Source of the DNA: Undibacterium sp. CCC3.4
GTDB lineage: Bacteria; Pseudomonadota; Gammaproteobacteria; Burkholderiales; Burkholderiaceae_D
Assembly: GCF_034347425.1 (NCBI RefSeq)
Contig: NZ_CP133779.1
Span: 3,596,001 to 3,660,000 of the forward strand
DNA length: 64,000 nt
Reading direction: 5' to 3'
Position 1 is the first letter of the stretch. Each line of letters begins with the position of its first letter. The translations under genes and the position numbers were made by a program. This document shows positions 37,879 through 47,527 of this stretch, in pieces. The notes under the pieces are model-generated. The model did no database searches and had not been told where the DNA came from. It was given only the letters and a program-made list of their open reading frames with translations.

Positions 37879-39323
37879 GGCTTGACCTTATGTCTGTCGA
37901 ACAAACGTTCAAAAAAATCGATCACCACTTTCTTAGCCTGCGGTCCTACAACATAGCGATCATTGCTCTTATCCGCATCGGTACACTCGGCTCCGCCAAA
38001 CCGGTATAACTCATAACCTTGGAGTCGCAACCGCCTATCTTCCTCGACCATTTTCGCGTAATGAGCGGGAGACGCTCTACCGCCCTCAGCGTAGTGCTGC
38101 TGCCCATCAACCTCAATCACGATGCGAACTCGGCCATCCAATAGCATCAAGAAATCCATCCGTTGCCGCGCCAGCACGCTCCCTTTACCCAGCTGCACAC
38201 GCTCGGCTTGTGTGAAAGGGTCGTAGTGAAGATAGACCTGTGGAATTAAGGCTGGTAAACGATCTCCAAGTTTCGGACCAAACACTTCGTGGTAGGTACG
38301 AAAGATCGCGTACTCCCCCGGAGAATGCGAAAGCTCCACCGATCGCTTCAGGCGTTCCCCCAAAGACTGGCGCGCGGATTTCAACTCCGCAAGCCCTTGG
38401 CGCTCCAGCCACCATTCAGCCATATCCAACCATGTCAGGCCACTAGCCGGCAACGGACGGTCAAACACCAGACACATGTCTGCGTGCTTGGTAATTTCAA
38501 TGTCATTGCTGATCGCATCGCGCAGTACCAGTTCCGGCTTTGGTCCTACTGACGCGAAAATCAGATTCTTCACCGCACCGGCAACACCGGTCCCCATCCG
38601 CTGAACGGCGTAGATCGGATGCGTCGATTGCTCACCGACCACTACGGCCTGAAATCCATCGGGCCGCAAAACGGCATTCAATTGCGTCGCCAGTTCGTTT
38701 TGTTCATCGCCACGTCGAACAACAGGATGAAGCAACTTTTCAAGCAGAGCAAAAAAATTGGTCTGACTGCACGTCAACGCACCACACCGGATCAGTAGTT
38801 CTTCGGTCGAGTAATCCGGGTTGCGTACATAGTGCTGAACAATGTCTTTGGCGAGGGAGGGAAGAAAATTAAGGTGGTTGTCGATGCCATCATATGACAG
38901 GTGTTCAGATGAGACGATATTGAGTCCATCGAACAGATCGACGTCGTTAAACAGCGTATCGAGGCGATTCAAGACCTTCAGTGCGTCTCTGCGCGTAATT
39001 TCGGTGATGCGGTGCGTCGCATGCACAGTAAGCTCGCTAACGATCTCCGCCAAATTGGGGATGTCGAACTCCTTCAGGACGACTGCGGCGATCGTCAGTA
39101 ATGCAGACTTCTCAAGCTGCACGAGCCGGTTCTTGACATAGACTCTACGGCTGCGAAAAGCTTCGTCGGCATCACCTGGCTCAACACCTTCTTGAATACC
39201 CACCCGAACGCAAACCGCCGGGACGTTATAGGCCTTCACATTTGCGGTGATCCCTTCAGCAATGCGGTCTCTCAACGTGTCGAGAGCAACTTTCGGCGTT
39301 GGCATACCCATCATTCCGCCCAT
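37875..39323 (-). CDS. PD-(D/E)XK nuclease with AbiJ-like N-terminal domain
   Basis: A 482-residue protein. Residues 8-130 (DTLRDRIAEGITANVKAYNV; YVKNRLVQLEKSALLTIAAV) resemble the AbiJ N-terminal domains of abortive-infection proteins. The C-terminal region reads RQRMDFLMLLDGRVRIVIEV then DGQQHYAEGG and VEEDRRLRLQGYELYRFGG, a DUF559/Vsr-like PD-(D/E)XK site with Asp and ExD/Q and the trailing helix. It overlaps the upstream helicase-like gene by 13 bases and the HEPN-like gene by 4. A role as an effector nuclease is inferred. Confidence 0.65.
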   Translation of the reverse strand: MGGMMGMPTPKVALDTLRDRIAEGITANVKAYNVPAVCVRVGIQEGVEPGDADEAFRSRRVYVKNRLVQLEKSALLTIAAVVLKEFDIPNLAEIVSELTVHATHRITEITRRDALKVLNRLDTLFNDVDLFDGLNIVSSEHLSYDGIDNHLNFLPSLAKDIVQHYVRNPDYSTEELLIRCGALTCSQTNFFALLEKLLHPVVRRGDEQNELATQLNAVLRPDGFQAVVVGEQSTHPIYAVQRMGTGVAGAVKNLIFASVGPKPELVLRDAISNDIEITKHADMCLVFDRPLPASGLTWLDMAEWWLERQGLAELKSARQSLGERLKRSVELSHSPGEYAIFRTYHEVFGPKLGDRLPALIPQVYLHYDPFTQAERVQLGKGSVLARQRMDFLMLLDGRVRIVIEVDGQQHYAEGGRASPAHYAKMVEEDRRLRLQGYELYRFGGAECTDADKSNDRYVVGPQAKKVVIDFFERLFDRHKVKP

Positions 39324-40606
39324 AGTTTGTCAGGACCAACATAGTCGAGTTCAATGGCCTTTGGAACTCCGGATGCGGTAGCAACCAACAGGCCCGCACG
39401 GTCAGGGTTGAGTGGCATGTTCAAGATCCCAAGACGTTTATAGTCGGCGCTCATGACAAAGTCCCTCGACTGGCTGGTCGAGTCGATACGGAGCGGCGTC
39501 CCAGACTTCGGAGCTTTTCCCTCCAGCCAGGACACCTGTGCTGATTCAATTGAACGTATCCAGGGTTGCGCCGCCTGCGCATCGAAAGAGCGCACAAACT
39601 CCATCCATAGCGAATGCGTCTCTGGCGTCGGCCAAGAGGCTCCGGCAGCAAGGGCAATAACGGCCTCGCTCCGGAGCCACCGAACCAATGCACGAGCCGA
39701 AGTAAACTGGCCATCACCATCCTTGACCGCTTTTATCGCAGCAAGTCTGGAGGCGAAACCAGCTTGCATGAGATACGCCGCAGACCTGAATAGCGTGCCC
39801 GTTTCCACTGCGGCAACGGCAAGTCTCAGCTCACGATCCGAGAGTTCCATCTCCTCATCGAACAAATCCTCATGCGCAAGTCCGCGCACGCGCACCGCCT
39901 CCATACCCCACGGTAGCTTGTAGATCAGGCCTTGCTCAACAAACGCGAGAACTTCTGCGGTATTCGTAGTGGTCAGTGCTGCCAGCGGCTCACCACTGAG
40001 CCACAACGACAAAACTTCCTTCCAATTGGCCGGCAGATCATCTGGCACAAAGGGAGGAATAGAAAAGACGATCTCAGCGAACGTTGTGATTGCTGCAGTT
40101 GCAGCATGGTGATCTTCAAGCAGGATTGCACCATTCGCGCGAGCAAGGAGTGCCTCCAGCTCGGCCGCCCGAGCATCGAGCAACCGACCTGTCTCCAGGC
40201 CGACGCCAGCCAAAAAATAACCCCGGCGCTGTGCGGCCGTCGAATGGTTCCACACGAACTTGACCCGCGCTATAAGGGTTCCCGTGAGCGCCTTGACTAT
40301 GTGCGCCTTGCGATGCTTGAGCCGTCGTTCGAACAATGACGAGGCAAGTACCGCGTCGAGGCGCGCTTCTATTTCGTCGTCCGGTACTGCCTGATCGCCA
40401 AGCAAGCTCAATATCGCAGTGTCAAGGCTGGTCATGTACGATCGCCACTTAGACTCTTCGCTGGCAGCGTCTTCGACAGCCTCGCCGGATACTTTTGGAA
40501 ACTCCCAAGCGGCATTGCCGGCCACGTATGTCAATAAACTCCCCACGTCTCTCGTGCCAAGTTTGGCCACCATGCGCAACTGTAATGGTCTAATGTTTAC
40601 GGACAC
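39311..40606 (-). pseudogene. C-terminal part of a large HamB-like helicase protein, 5' end removed at IS
   Basis: The frame has 431 codons, but the first nine or so (40581-40606) come from the IS, so the real gene has lost its 5' part. The remaining 422 residues are helical (KHRKAHIVKALTGTLIARVK; RELRLAVAAVETGTLFRSAA) and contain no helicase motifs. I take them as the C-terminal region of the Hachiman HamB helicase because the gene upstream across the IS is HamA-like and the order is hamA-hamB. This is inference; a direct family match was not possible. Confidence 0.45.
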
Positions 40607-40631
40607 CTCAATAGGAGGAATAATTACCTAA

Positions 40632-41818
<1,187 letters not shown>

Positions 41819-41821
41819 CCA

Positions 41822-42223
41822 CTACACCAACACGTCTCCTGTGGCTGCGTCCACGCCAAACGCGAGCACATCCTCGCCGCGCATTGACATATTGCGATGG
41901 TCTTTCCACCGTAAGCGCTGAACCCCGTATTTGAAAGCTGTGAACTCGCCAAGGTAGGAAGTTCCCAATATCTCACCAAGATCGCCGGAGCGAATGGGCT
42001 TGGTCGTGGGCAGTTTCTCTTCGATGAATTCGGCCACCGCAGTCTTGCCCAACGTCTTCATTAAGTGGGCGACACGGGCGCCTGACGCGTATTGCGAGGG
42101 GATGAGCTTTGCTAGCACCTTGACGGCACCATTTATTTTCTTCGGCTCGGCATTGAGAACCGTCATCTCATGGCCGTTGACACTCTCCTTGGTGGCTGCA
42201 CACCATTTAGCGAACTGCGCCAT
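41822..42223 (-). pseudogene. HamA-like (DUF1837) nuclease, 3' half removed at IS
   Basis: 133 codons from ATG 42223 (GGGGGA just upstream) that end in a stop created by the IS terminus. The sequence runs ARVAHLMKTLGKTAVAEFIE, LPTTKPIRSGDLGEILGTSY and LRWKDHRNMSMRGEDVLAFG, which matches the HamA family of the Hachiman anti-phage system as I remember it. The metal-site Glu (in GEILG) and Asp (in GEDV) are present, but the ExK strand that should come next is lost, so the nuclease must be inactive. It lies 60 bases downstream of the AbiEii gene. Confidence 0.65.
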
Positions 42224-42284
42224 TCATCCCCCGATCTGTTGTAGTTTTCTTAAAATGGTATTAGCTTAATCACATAGGTACGGT

Positions 42285-43331
42285 CTACGCAGGTTCGTCG
42301 GAAGGAACGTCTACCGGAGACGACGGCACATTTGCCTTTTGCTGAATGATTCGGCATCGTTCCAGCAGGACCTCAAAGGGCTCAGCGTCGTCCAGGAACA
42401 AGCCGTCATCGACCATGTGCTGATAGTCGGAAGCCAGCGTTGCCAGCGCACCGTCGTCAGGTACAAGTTGCAGGCAGCCAGAAACTGCCGCGTGGTAGTC
42501 GACCAGTTCACCGTCCGGAGATTTCTCCGCAAAGAAAATTCTCTTGTGATCGGCAACTGCTTTGCCGAGCGCCGTGTCCGCAATGGCTGCGTCAACGAAT
42601 CCCGCAGTGTCAAGCCGAGCCACGTCATGCCAATGACGAGCAAAGCGTTCACCGCCACGGAAAGTACCTTGGGCACAGAAGACATGAATCGCCGTAGCCT
42701 TCTCCCAGAAGGTACGCTCGGCGCGCATCACTTGCGGCGTGGCAGTGGGGAACACGAGCATCGGCAGGTATGCGGCCGCATCGCACTGAATTTGGCGTGG
42801 TTCACTGGGCTCGCCAGTAGAGCGGGCACCGAACTCCAGCATGACAGCCGGAGTAACGTAGCCAGTACCTGCGATCAACGGAACGTAATCGATAAAGACC
42901 TTGTCATCTTCGGCGCGTACCGATGCGGGCAGAGACTGCTGCTCTAGATCCTGTTTGAGCCTCGGTACGATTTCGCTGGCAACCCATTCTGCCAAGCGCG
43001 CCCGGATCTCTTTGCTCCATTTCTTTTCTTGGCTCTTGCTGGCTGGCAGCGGTGCGTCGGCGTCTCCGATTAGATCACCTGCGATCGCGCGGATGTCGTA
43101 GGTCAGATCGACATCCTCCGAAAACCGGCGGATGACACCATAGGCCTTGGACAAAGATGTGCCACCCTTGAAGACCAGATGACCAGCATGGGGGCCATCG
43201 AACAGATGCCGCAGCGACCAGACTACCCAGATATCTTTTTCAAGCAAATGAGGCAGACGGCCGGAACTGCTGGCAGCCGCGTTGAGCGCCTCCAGGCGCT
43301 CAACATTAGAGAGTTCGAAAAACTCAGCCAT
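42285..43331 (-). CDS. AbiEii-type nucleotidyltransferase toxin
   Basis: A 348-residue protein of the AbiEii/AbiGii family. LVFKGGTSLSKAYGVIRRFS then EDVDLTYD gives the GS and DxD motifs of the MNT fold (about residues 53-80), and FWEKATAIHVFCAQG is the conserved distal helix. These toxins are nucleotidyltransferases that inactivate cell components and act in type IV toxin-antitoxin pairs and abortive infection. The ATG overlaps the end of the antitoxin gene by 8 bases. Confidence 0.88.
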   Translation of the reverse strand: MAEFFELSNVERLEALNAAASSSGRLPHLLEKDIWVVWSLRHLFDGPHAGHLVFKGGTSLSKAYGVIRRFSEDVDLTYDIRAIAGDLIGDADAPLPASKSQEKKWSKEIRARLAEWVASEIVPRLKQDLEQQSLPASVRAEDDKVFIDYVPLIAGTGYVTPAVMLEFGARSTGEPSEPRQIQCDAAAYLPMLVFPTATPQVMRAERTFWEKATAIHVFCAQGTFRGGERFARHWHDVARLDTAGFVDAAIADTALGKAVADHKRIFFAEKSPDGELVDYHAAVSGCLQLVPDDGALATLASDYQHMVDDGLFLDDAEPFEVLLERCRIIQQKANVPSSPVDVPSDEPA

Positions 43332-43944
43332 GCGCCAGCAAAGCGCTAACTTCTTGCGCCAGCAAAGCGCTAACTTCTTGCGCCATCCAGGTCGGTAGGC
43401 GCGAACGCGCCGATGCGACTTCTTCGAGTTCAGACGGTTGCAGTTTCGTCCGAAGCTTGCGCAGTGCTTCGCCAGCCTTCTCAGGCCCCAGCCAAGCGAG
43501 GGCCCGCACTACCTCTCCCGCTGGACGGCCAGGAAAAATCAGTTGCCAGATGGGCGCGTGCCGGAATTCGACCGTTTGCGCGCCGACCTTCAGACGCCGA
43601 TTGCGCCCGGATGTCAGATAGATGGCCTTCATTGGTACTTGGGTAGTGAGGCCAAGCGCATTGGCCGCAGCTGCCCCATGGAGCACGATCGTTTCCCCAC
43701 GCTGACTAGCCAGTCCTTCGACCATTTTGCTTGTGGATGGTGCATGCGTCCCGAAACGACTCTCCACGGGCAAGACGTAAATACCTCGCCCAGCCCGCAA
43801 CAAGGCACCGCGCCTCACCAGGCGAGAGAGCACTTGATCTACAGCAGCCCTCCCCCCCAAATGCAGAAGCTCCTTCGCGACCAAAGGGGTGCCTTCCGAC
43901 AACCCAGCTGCGTATTCCAGTACTTGTTTGGCAATGGTCTGCAT
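43324..43944 (-). CDS. AbiEi-like antitoxin / repressor
   Basis: A 206-residue protein: an N-terminal winged helix (VAKELLHLGGRAAVDQVLSR then GALLRAGRGIYVLP) and the AbiEi-type core with IVLHGAAAANALGLTTQVPM and YLTSGRNRRLKVG. It represses its operon and offsets the AbiEii toxin. GGAGCG lies 7 bases before ATG 43944. The C-terminus shows an in-frame duplicated AQEVSALL, encoded by a 24-bp tandem repeat near 43333-43380. It is the first gene of the long defence operon. Confidence 0.82.
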   Translation of the reverse strand: MQTIAKQVLEYAAGLSEGTPLVAKELLHLGGRAAVDQVLSRLVRRGALLRAGRGIYVLPVESRFGTHAPSTSKMVEGLASQRGETIVLHGAAAANALGLTTQVPMKAIYLTSGRNRRLKVGAQTVEFRHAPIWQLIFPGRPAGEVVRALAWLGPEKAGEALRKLRTKLQPSELEEVASARSRLPTWMAQEVSALLAQEVSALLAHG

Positions 43945-43968
43945 GACGAAACGCTCCTATTTGGTAGA

Positions 43969-44003
43969 ATTATGTAAAAACTTCTGACACTTGTCAAGTT
44001 GAC
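43969..44003 (-). promoter_or_regulatory. Sigma-70 promoter with overlapping operator for the defence operon
   Basis: On the minus strand TTGACA (43992-43997) is followed by 17 bases and CATAAT (43969-43974), an almost ideal promoter with a leader of about 20 bases to the AbiEi start. Two overlapping palindromes cover the -35 side: TGACA-CT-TGTCA (43985-43996) and GTCAA-G-TTGAC (43993-44003). AbiEi proteins are known to bind inverted repeats in their own promoter, so this is probably the autoregulatory site. Confidence 0.65.
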
Positions 44004-44146
44004 TGACGAATGACATGACAGCGCCTTGCCCGAGTATGCCTTAGCGAATTGCCCATAAACTGCAGATAGCCATTATTGCTCTACGTGAACAATTCCGAAC
44101 TATGACTCATCAAGCATCGCCCCTTTGGGAAGCAAAAGGTGGATAA

Positions 44147-44419
44147 GCAAGATTCCAGTCAACTCGACCGGTCCCGCTTGCCGATACGACGATCTACGAT
44201 ATGGGTCGCCGTGGAGAATTTCCGAGACGCTTCAATATGACACCGCGTTGCGTGGTATGGGATTTTGTGGAGGTGAAAGCTTGGCTGGCGGCGCGTCGCC
44301 AAGCCTCGAACGCCGACACGCTGAAACTCGCCGAGTTCCCGGGCGTGCGCCAACGACGTAGGAAGCAGCGCGGCCGTATATGCGCCACCCCTTTCACTGG
44401 GGAGATGGTGAACTTATAG
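44147..44419 (+). pseudogene. AlpA-like phage/ICE regulator fragment
   Basis: The frame reads DTTIYDMGRRGEFPRRFNMT then PRCVVWDFVEVKAWLAARRQ, the core of AlpA-family MerR-like excision/transcription regulators. The N-terminal part is missing: an in-frame TAA at 44144 comes before any suitable start, and only the internal ATG 44201 is available. It is probably the remnant of an integrative element at the right side of the island. Confidence 0.55.
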
Positions 44420-44442
44420 GTTTAAACTTCTTCACCAGGCAA

Positions 44443-44526
44443 GTTCATGAACAACAAATATGAACAAATTTAAAAATATAGAAGACAATTTCTATTAAAT
44501 TCAATCAATTATGTGTTCATGAACAA
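44443..44526. repeat. Two copies of palindrome GTTCATGAAC in AT-rich DNA
   Basis: The perfect 10-bp palindrome GTTCATGAAC followed by AA occurs at 44443-44454 and 44515-44526, 72 bases apart. A related ATGAACAAATT lies between them at 44460. The surrounding sequence is very AT-rich and holds no gene. It could be a regulator or recombinase site; the function is unknown. Confidence 0.5.
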
Positions 44527-44607
44527 ATTAACTTTGAACAGAAGTTAAATTAAGTTTGATTTAACTAAAGCTGAGTTGCCACACAGGAGTTTTTTTCAGC
44601 ATTCTTA

Positions 44608-44645
44608 GGGGCCGTCTCAGAAAACGGAAAATAAAGCACGCTAAG
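44608..44645 (+). repeat. Orphan 38-bp Tn21-subfamily terminal inverted repeat
   Basis: The 38-bp sequence begins GGGGCCGTCTCAGAAAACGG and ends GCACGCTAAG, nearly identical to the terminal repeats of Tn21/Tn501 transposons as I know them. Its outward GGGG end faces left, so the transposon body would lie to the right. No transposase gene, resolvase gene or second repeat is found up to 49.7 kb. Confidence 0.85.
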
Positions 44646-44832
44646 CTATTTTGGAGCTGCTCAGTGCCGGCTAAGTCAGATTCCGTAATCTCTCCATTGC
44701 GCAAATACCTGCGTTCTTTTCGGAGAACTCATCCAAATCGGATGGGTGCGCAAATGATGAGCCTATGGCTGGCCTAAGTTTGGCCGGTCAGACTTGCAGC
44801 AAGAACAACCCGCCTTTGCAGGAAATAACTCC

Positions 44833-45615
44833 ATGAATACGCTGACCACGCCTTCCGCATCAAACTGGCTCAATAAAGTCCCTGAAGTAACGCTCTCGTT
44901 CTGGGTTATCAAGATCATGTCCACGACGGTCGGAGAAACCGGAGCCGACTTTCTGGCTGTCAATGCAGGCTTCGGCCAAGGCATGACTCGTACAGTGATG
45001 GGTGCACTGTTGGCTATTGCCCTATTCATGCAACTGCGCACGCGGAGCTACACGCCCTGGATTTACTGGCTGACGGTCGTACTGCTCAGCGTGGTCGGCA
45101 CCCAGATTACTGACCTGCTCACCGATGGGCTAGGCGTTAGCCTGTATGTCAGCACGTCGGCATTTTCCGTGGCGCTTGCGGAGATTTTTGCGGCTTGGTT
45201 TTGGGTGGAACGCAGCTTGTCTATCCATGAGATTTTCACGCGACGTAGAGAGTTGTTTTACTGGTCGGCCATTCTCTGCACATTTGCATTGGGTACTGCG
45301 GCAGGTGACTTGGCGACGGAAGCGCTTGGCTTGGGCTTCACATGGGGAGCGGCGTCGTTCGGCACACTGATCTCTATCACCTATGCGGCATTCCGCCTAG
45401 GCGGTAACGCCGTACTGACTTTTTGGATTGGCTACATCCTGACTCGCCCCTTCGGTGCCGCGCTCGGTGACCTGCTGACCCAGGCCAAAACTTATGGCGG
45501 CCTTGGCATGGGTGCCATGTGGACCAGCGCATTGTTCCTGACAGTGATTGTGATGTTGGTCGCCGTTGCGCAGTTCAGCATTGGCCGCCGCATGAATGCG
45601 CAAGCCGCCGAATAA
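44833..45615 (+). CDS. COG4705-family membrane protein (first paralogue)
   Basis: A 260-residue protein with about eight membrane segments. Four repeats of Gly-x4-Asp occur at matching places: GETGAD, GTQITD, GTAAGD and GAALGD, each beside a membrane helix. This suggests a pseudo-symmetric channel or transporter, but the family function is unknown. ATG 44833 follows AGGAAATAA; the TTG-started frame from 44794 is not used. It heads an operon with a lipoprotein, a second paralogue, cytochrome b561 and a two-component system. Confidence 0.8.
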   Translation: MNTLTTPSASNWLNKVPEVTLSFWVIKIMSTTVGETGADFLAVNAGFGQGMTRTVMGALLAIALFMQLRTRSYTPWIYWLTVVLLSVVGTQITDLLTDGLGVSLYVSTSAFSVALAEIFAAWFWVERSLSIHEIFTRRRELFYWSAILCTFALGTAAGDLATEALGLGFTWGAASFGTLISITYAAFRLGGNAVLTFWIGYILTRPFGAALGDLLTQAKTYGGLGMGAMWTSALFLTVIVMLVAVAQFSIGRRMNAQAAE

Positions 45616-45643
45616 CCTCTACCTAATAATTCAAGGAAAAATC

Positions 45644-46096
45644 ATGCGTCATTTGAATTTGCTAACCCGCCCTATTGCTGCACTATCGGCTATCGCTCTC
45701 TTGGCCCTCGCGGCTGGATGCTCAAAATCCACCGACACTGGTACCGCAGGCTCTGCCGTAATAGCGCCAAGTCAGACCACTTCCGCGCCGCAGGCAAAGC
45801 CCGCGTCCAAATTGGGGGACTTATCTGCATTTCGGAACATTGCAGCAGACGTTGCCACCATCGTGGATAAGGGCGATCTAGCAGCAGCAAAGGCACGGAT
45901 CAAGGACTTGGAGGTCGCATGGGATTCGGCGGAGGCAGGCTTGAAGCCTCGTGCAGCGGCTGATTGGCACAGGCTCGACAAAGCCATTGACCCCGCCCTT
46001 AGCGCACTGCGTGCAGATGCCCCCAATCAAACCGACTGCAAAAAGGCTATGGCTGACTTATTGAGCACTTTCGACTCCCTACAAGCGAAGCTCTGA
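45644..46096 (+). CDS. Small helical lipoprotein
   Basis: A 150-residue protein with a lipoprotein signal ([16 protein letters not shown], Cys about residue 26) followed by a Thr/Ser/Ala-rich linker and a helical domain ([37 protein letters not shown]). ATG 45644 follows AAGGAAAA. It lies between the two COG4705 genes, so it probably acts with them at the periplasmic side; no function is known to me. Confidence 0.75.
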   Translation: MRHLNLLTRPIAALSAIALLALAAGCSKSTDTGTAGSAVIAPSQTTSAPQAKPASKLGDLSAFRNIAADVATIVDKGDLAAAKARIKDLEVAWDSAEAGLKPRAAADWHRLDKAIDPALSALRADAPNQTDCKKAMADLLSTFDSLQAKL

Positions 46097-46115
46097 CCAG
46101 AGAAAACGAATCAAT

Positions 46116-46874
46116 ATGAATACTTCAGCAGAAAAATCCTTAAGCAAAGTCCCAGAGGTCACTCTCGTTTTCTGGATCATCAAGATTGCGGCCACCACGC
46201 TCGGTGAAACAGGTGGTGATGCCGTTTCGATGTCGATGAATTTGGGCTACCTGATTGGTACGGCCATTTTCTCGGCCATATTTCTGGTTGCGGTCTTTGC
46301 GCAAATCAAGGTCAAGTCCTTTCAGCCATTCCTTTACTGGACAACGATCATTGCAACCACCATGATCGGCACGACACTGGCTGATTTTGCAGACCGATCT
46401 CTTGGTATTGGATATGCTGGTGGCTCGGCCTTACTTATAGCTTTGTTGTTTGGTTCTTTGTTTATATGGCATCGAACGCTAGGCTCAGTTTCGGTCAGCA
46501 CGGTCAGTTCGCCGAAGGCCGAAATGTTCTATTGGGTCACTATCATGTTTTCTCAGACCTTGGGAACGGCAATGGGAGATTGGACGGCCGATACGGCAAG
46601 ATTGGGTTACACTGGCGGCGCCATTGTGTTCAGCGCATTGTTGGCCTTGCTTGTTGCATCTTACTATTGGACAAATGTATCGCGAACCCTACTTTTTTGG
46701 GCAGCATTCATTTTGACCCGCCCTCTCGGTGCTGTGGTAGGGGACTTTCTGGATAAGCCGCTCAGTGCAGGCGGGTTGGCCCTAAGTCGCTATTCAGCAT
46801 CAGCAGCGCTTTTTGCTTTCATTCTGATCGCTATCTTGCTGTTCAAGCAACGTGCCGCTAGAACCGCGCATTGA
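46116..46874 (+). CDS. COG4705-family membrane protein (second paralogue)
   Basis: A 252-residue paralogue of the first gene, with the same start (SKVPEVTLVFWIIKIAATTL) and the same four Gly-x4-Asp repeats: GETGGD, GTTLAD, GTAMGD and GAVVGD. The order and spacing of the repeats agree between the two proteins, so they arose by duplication of a four-repeat unit and may form a heterodimer. The start is ATG 46116, 19 bases after the lipoprotein stop. Confidence 0.8.
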   Translation: MNTSAEKSLSKVPEVTLVFWIIKIAATTLGETGGDAVSMSMNLGYLIGTAIFSAIFLVAVFAQIKVKSFQPFLYWTTIIATTMIGTTLADFADRSLGIGYAGGSALLIALLFGSLFIWHRTLGSVSVSTVSSPKAEMFYWVTIMFSQTLGTAMGDWTADTARLGYTGGAIVFSALLALLVASYYWTNVSRTLLFWAAFILTRPLGAVVGDFLDKPLSAGGLALSRYSASAALFAFILIAILLFKQRAARTAH

Positions 46875-46921
46875 GTATGTGACCACAAATAGCTACTAAT
46901 ATCCTTCAAATCCAGTCAAAC

Positions 46922-47476
46922 ATGAAAAATAACGTTTTTGCCCAATACGACAAACTGAGTAAAGCCTTCCATTGGGTTACCGCAATAATTGTTATCATTG
47001 CATTCATTTTGGGCCCCGGTGACTTTGGGCGTTTGCTGGATGAAGGTATTGACCCGGGTACAAGAATTGACATCGTATGGCACGAGTCCTTGGGCATTAC
47101 CGTATTCACGCTCACACTTTTGCGCTTGTTATGGGTTGCTGTGCGTCCTGCTGCCCCGAGGATTCAGATGATTTCATGGATGCATCTCCTCGCCCGACTG
47201 ATGCACATGGCATTGTGGGGATTGCTTTTTGCATTGCCGCTGACTGCGCTATTGGCATTGGGAAGTGAGGCACATCCTTTGACGTTGTTGGGTGGGTTTC
47301 GGATTAATGAACTGCCATTCATCGCAGACTCATATTTGGCAGGTCTTGCAGATTGGGGGGACGTACACAAGCTACTTGGCAATGCCATCATCTGGTTAGC
47401 CGGAGTTCATGCCTTGGCCGCCCTGTATCACCACTTCAAACTAAAGGATGGGGTCCTTTCTTCAATGCTACCTTGA
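46922..47476 (+). CDS. Cytochrome b561-family membrane protein
   Basis: A 184-residue four-helix protein. Heme-ligand His residues are placed as in bacterial b561: in KAFHWVTAIIVIIAF, IVWHESLGITVFTLTLL, MHMALWGLLFALPL and near the end NAIIWLAGVHALAALYHHF. It would carry electrons between the quinone pool and a periplasmic partner, perhaps against oxidative stress. It is 47 bases downstream of the second COG4705 gene and probably in the same operon. Confidence 0.82.
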   Translation: MKNNVFAQYDKLSKAFHWVTAIIVIIAFILGPGDFGRLLDEGIDPGTRIDIVWHESLGITVFTLTLLRLLWVAVRPAAPRIQMISWMHLLARLMHMALWGLLFALPLTALLALGSEAHPLTLLGGFRINELPFIADSYLAGLADWGDVHKLLGNAIIWLAGVHALAALYHHFKLKDGVLSSMLP

Positions 47477-47527
47477 CAGGTAGAGAGCAAATTGAACGGG
47501 CATCCAGTAATAACAGAAGGAGGCAGA

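Noticed and set aside
43438..43977. A 179-codon plus-strand open frame opposite the AbiEi-like gene
   Set aside because: It covers the antitoxin gene and its promoter in antisense and shows no domain; the minus-strand gene has clear ribosome site and family features.
44125..44361. A 78-codon open frame in another frame over the AlpA-like remnant
   Set aside because: The AlpA similarity is in the other frame (44147-44419); this frame has no recognisable features.
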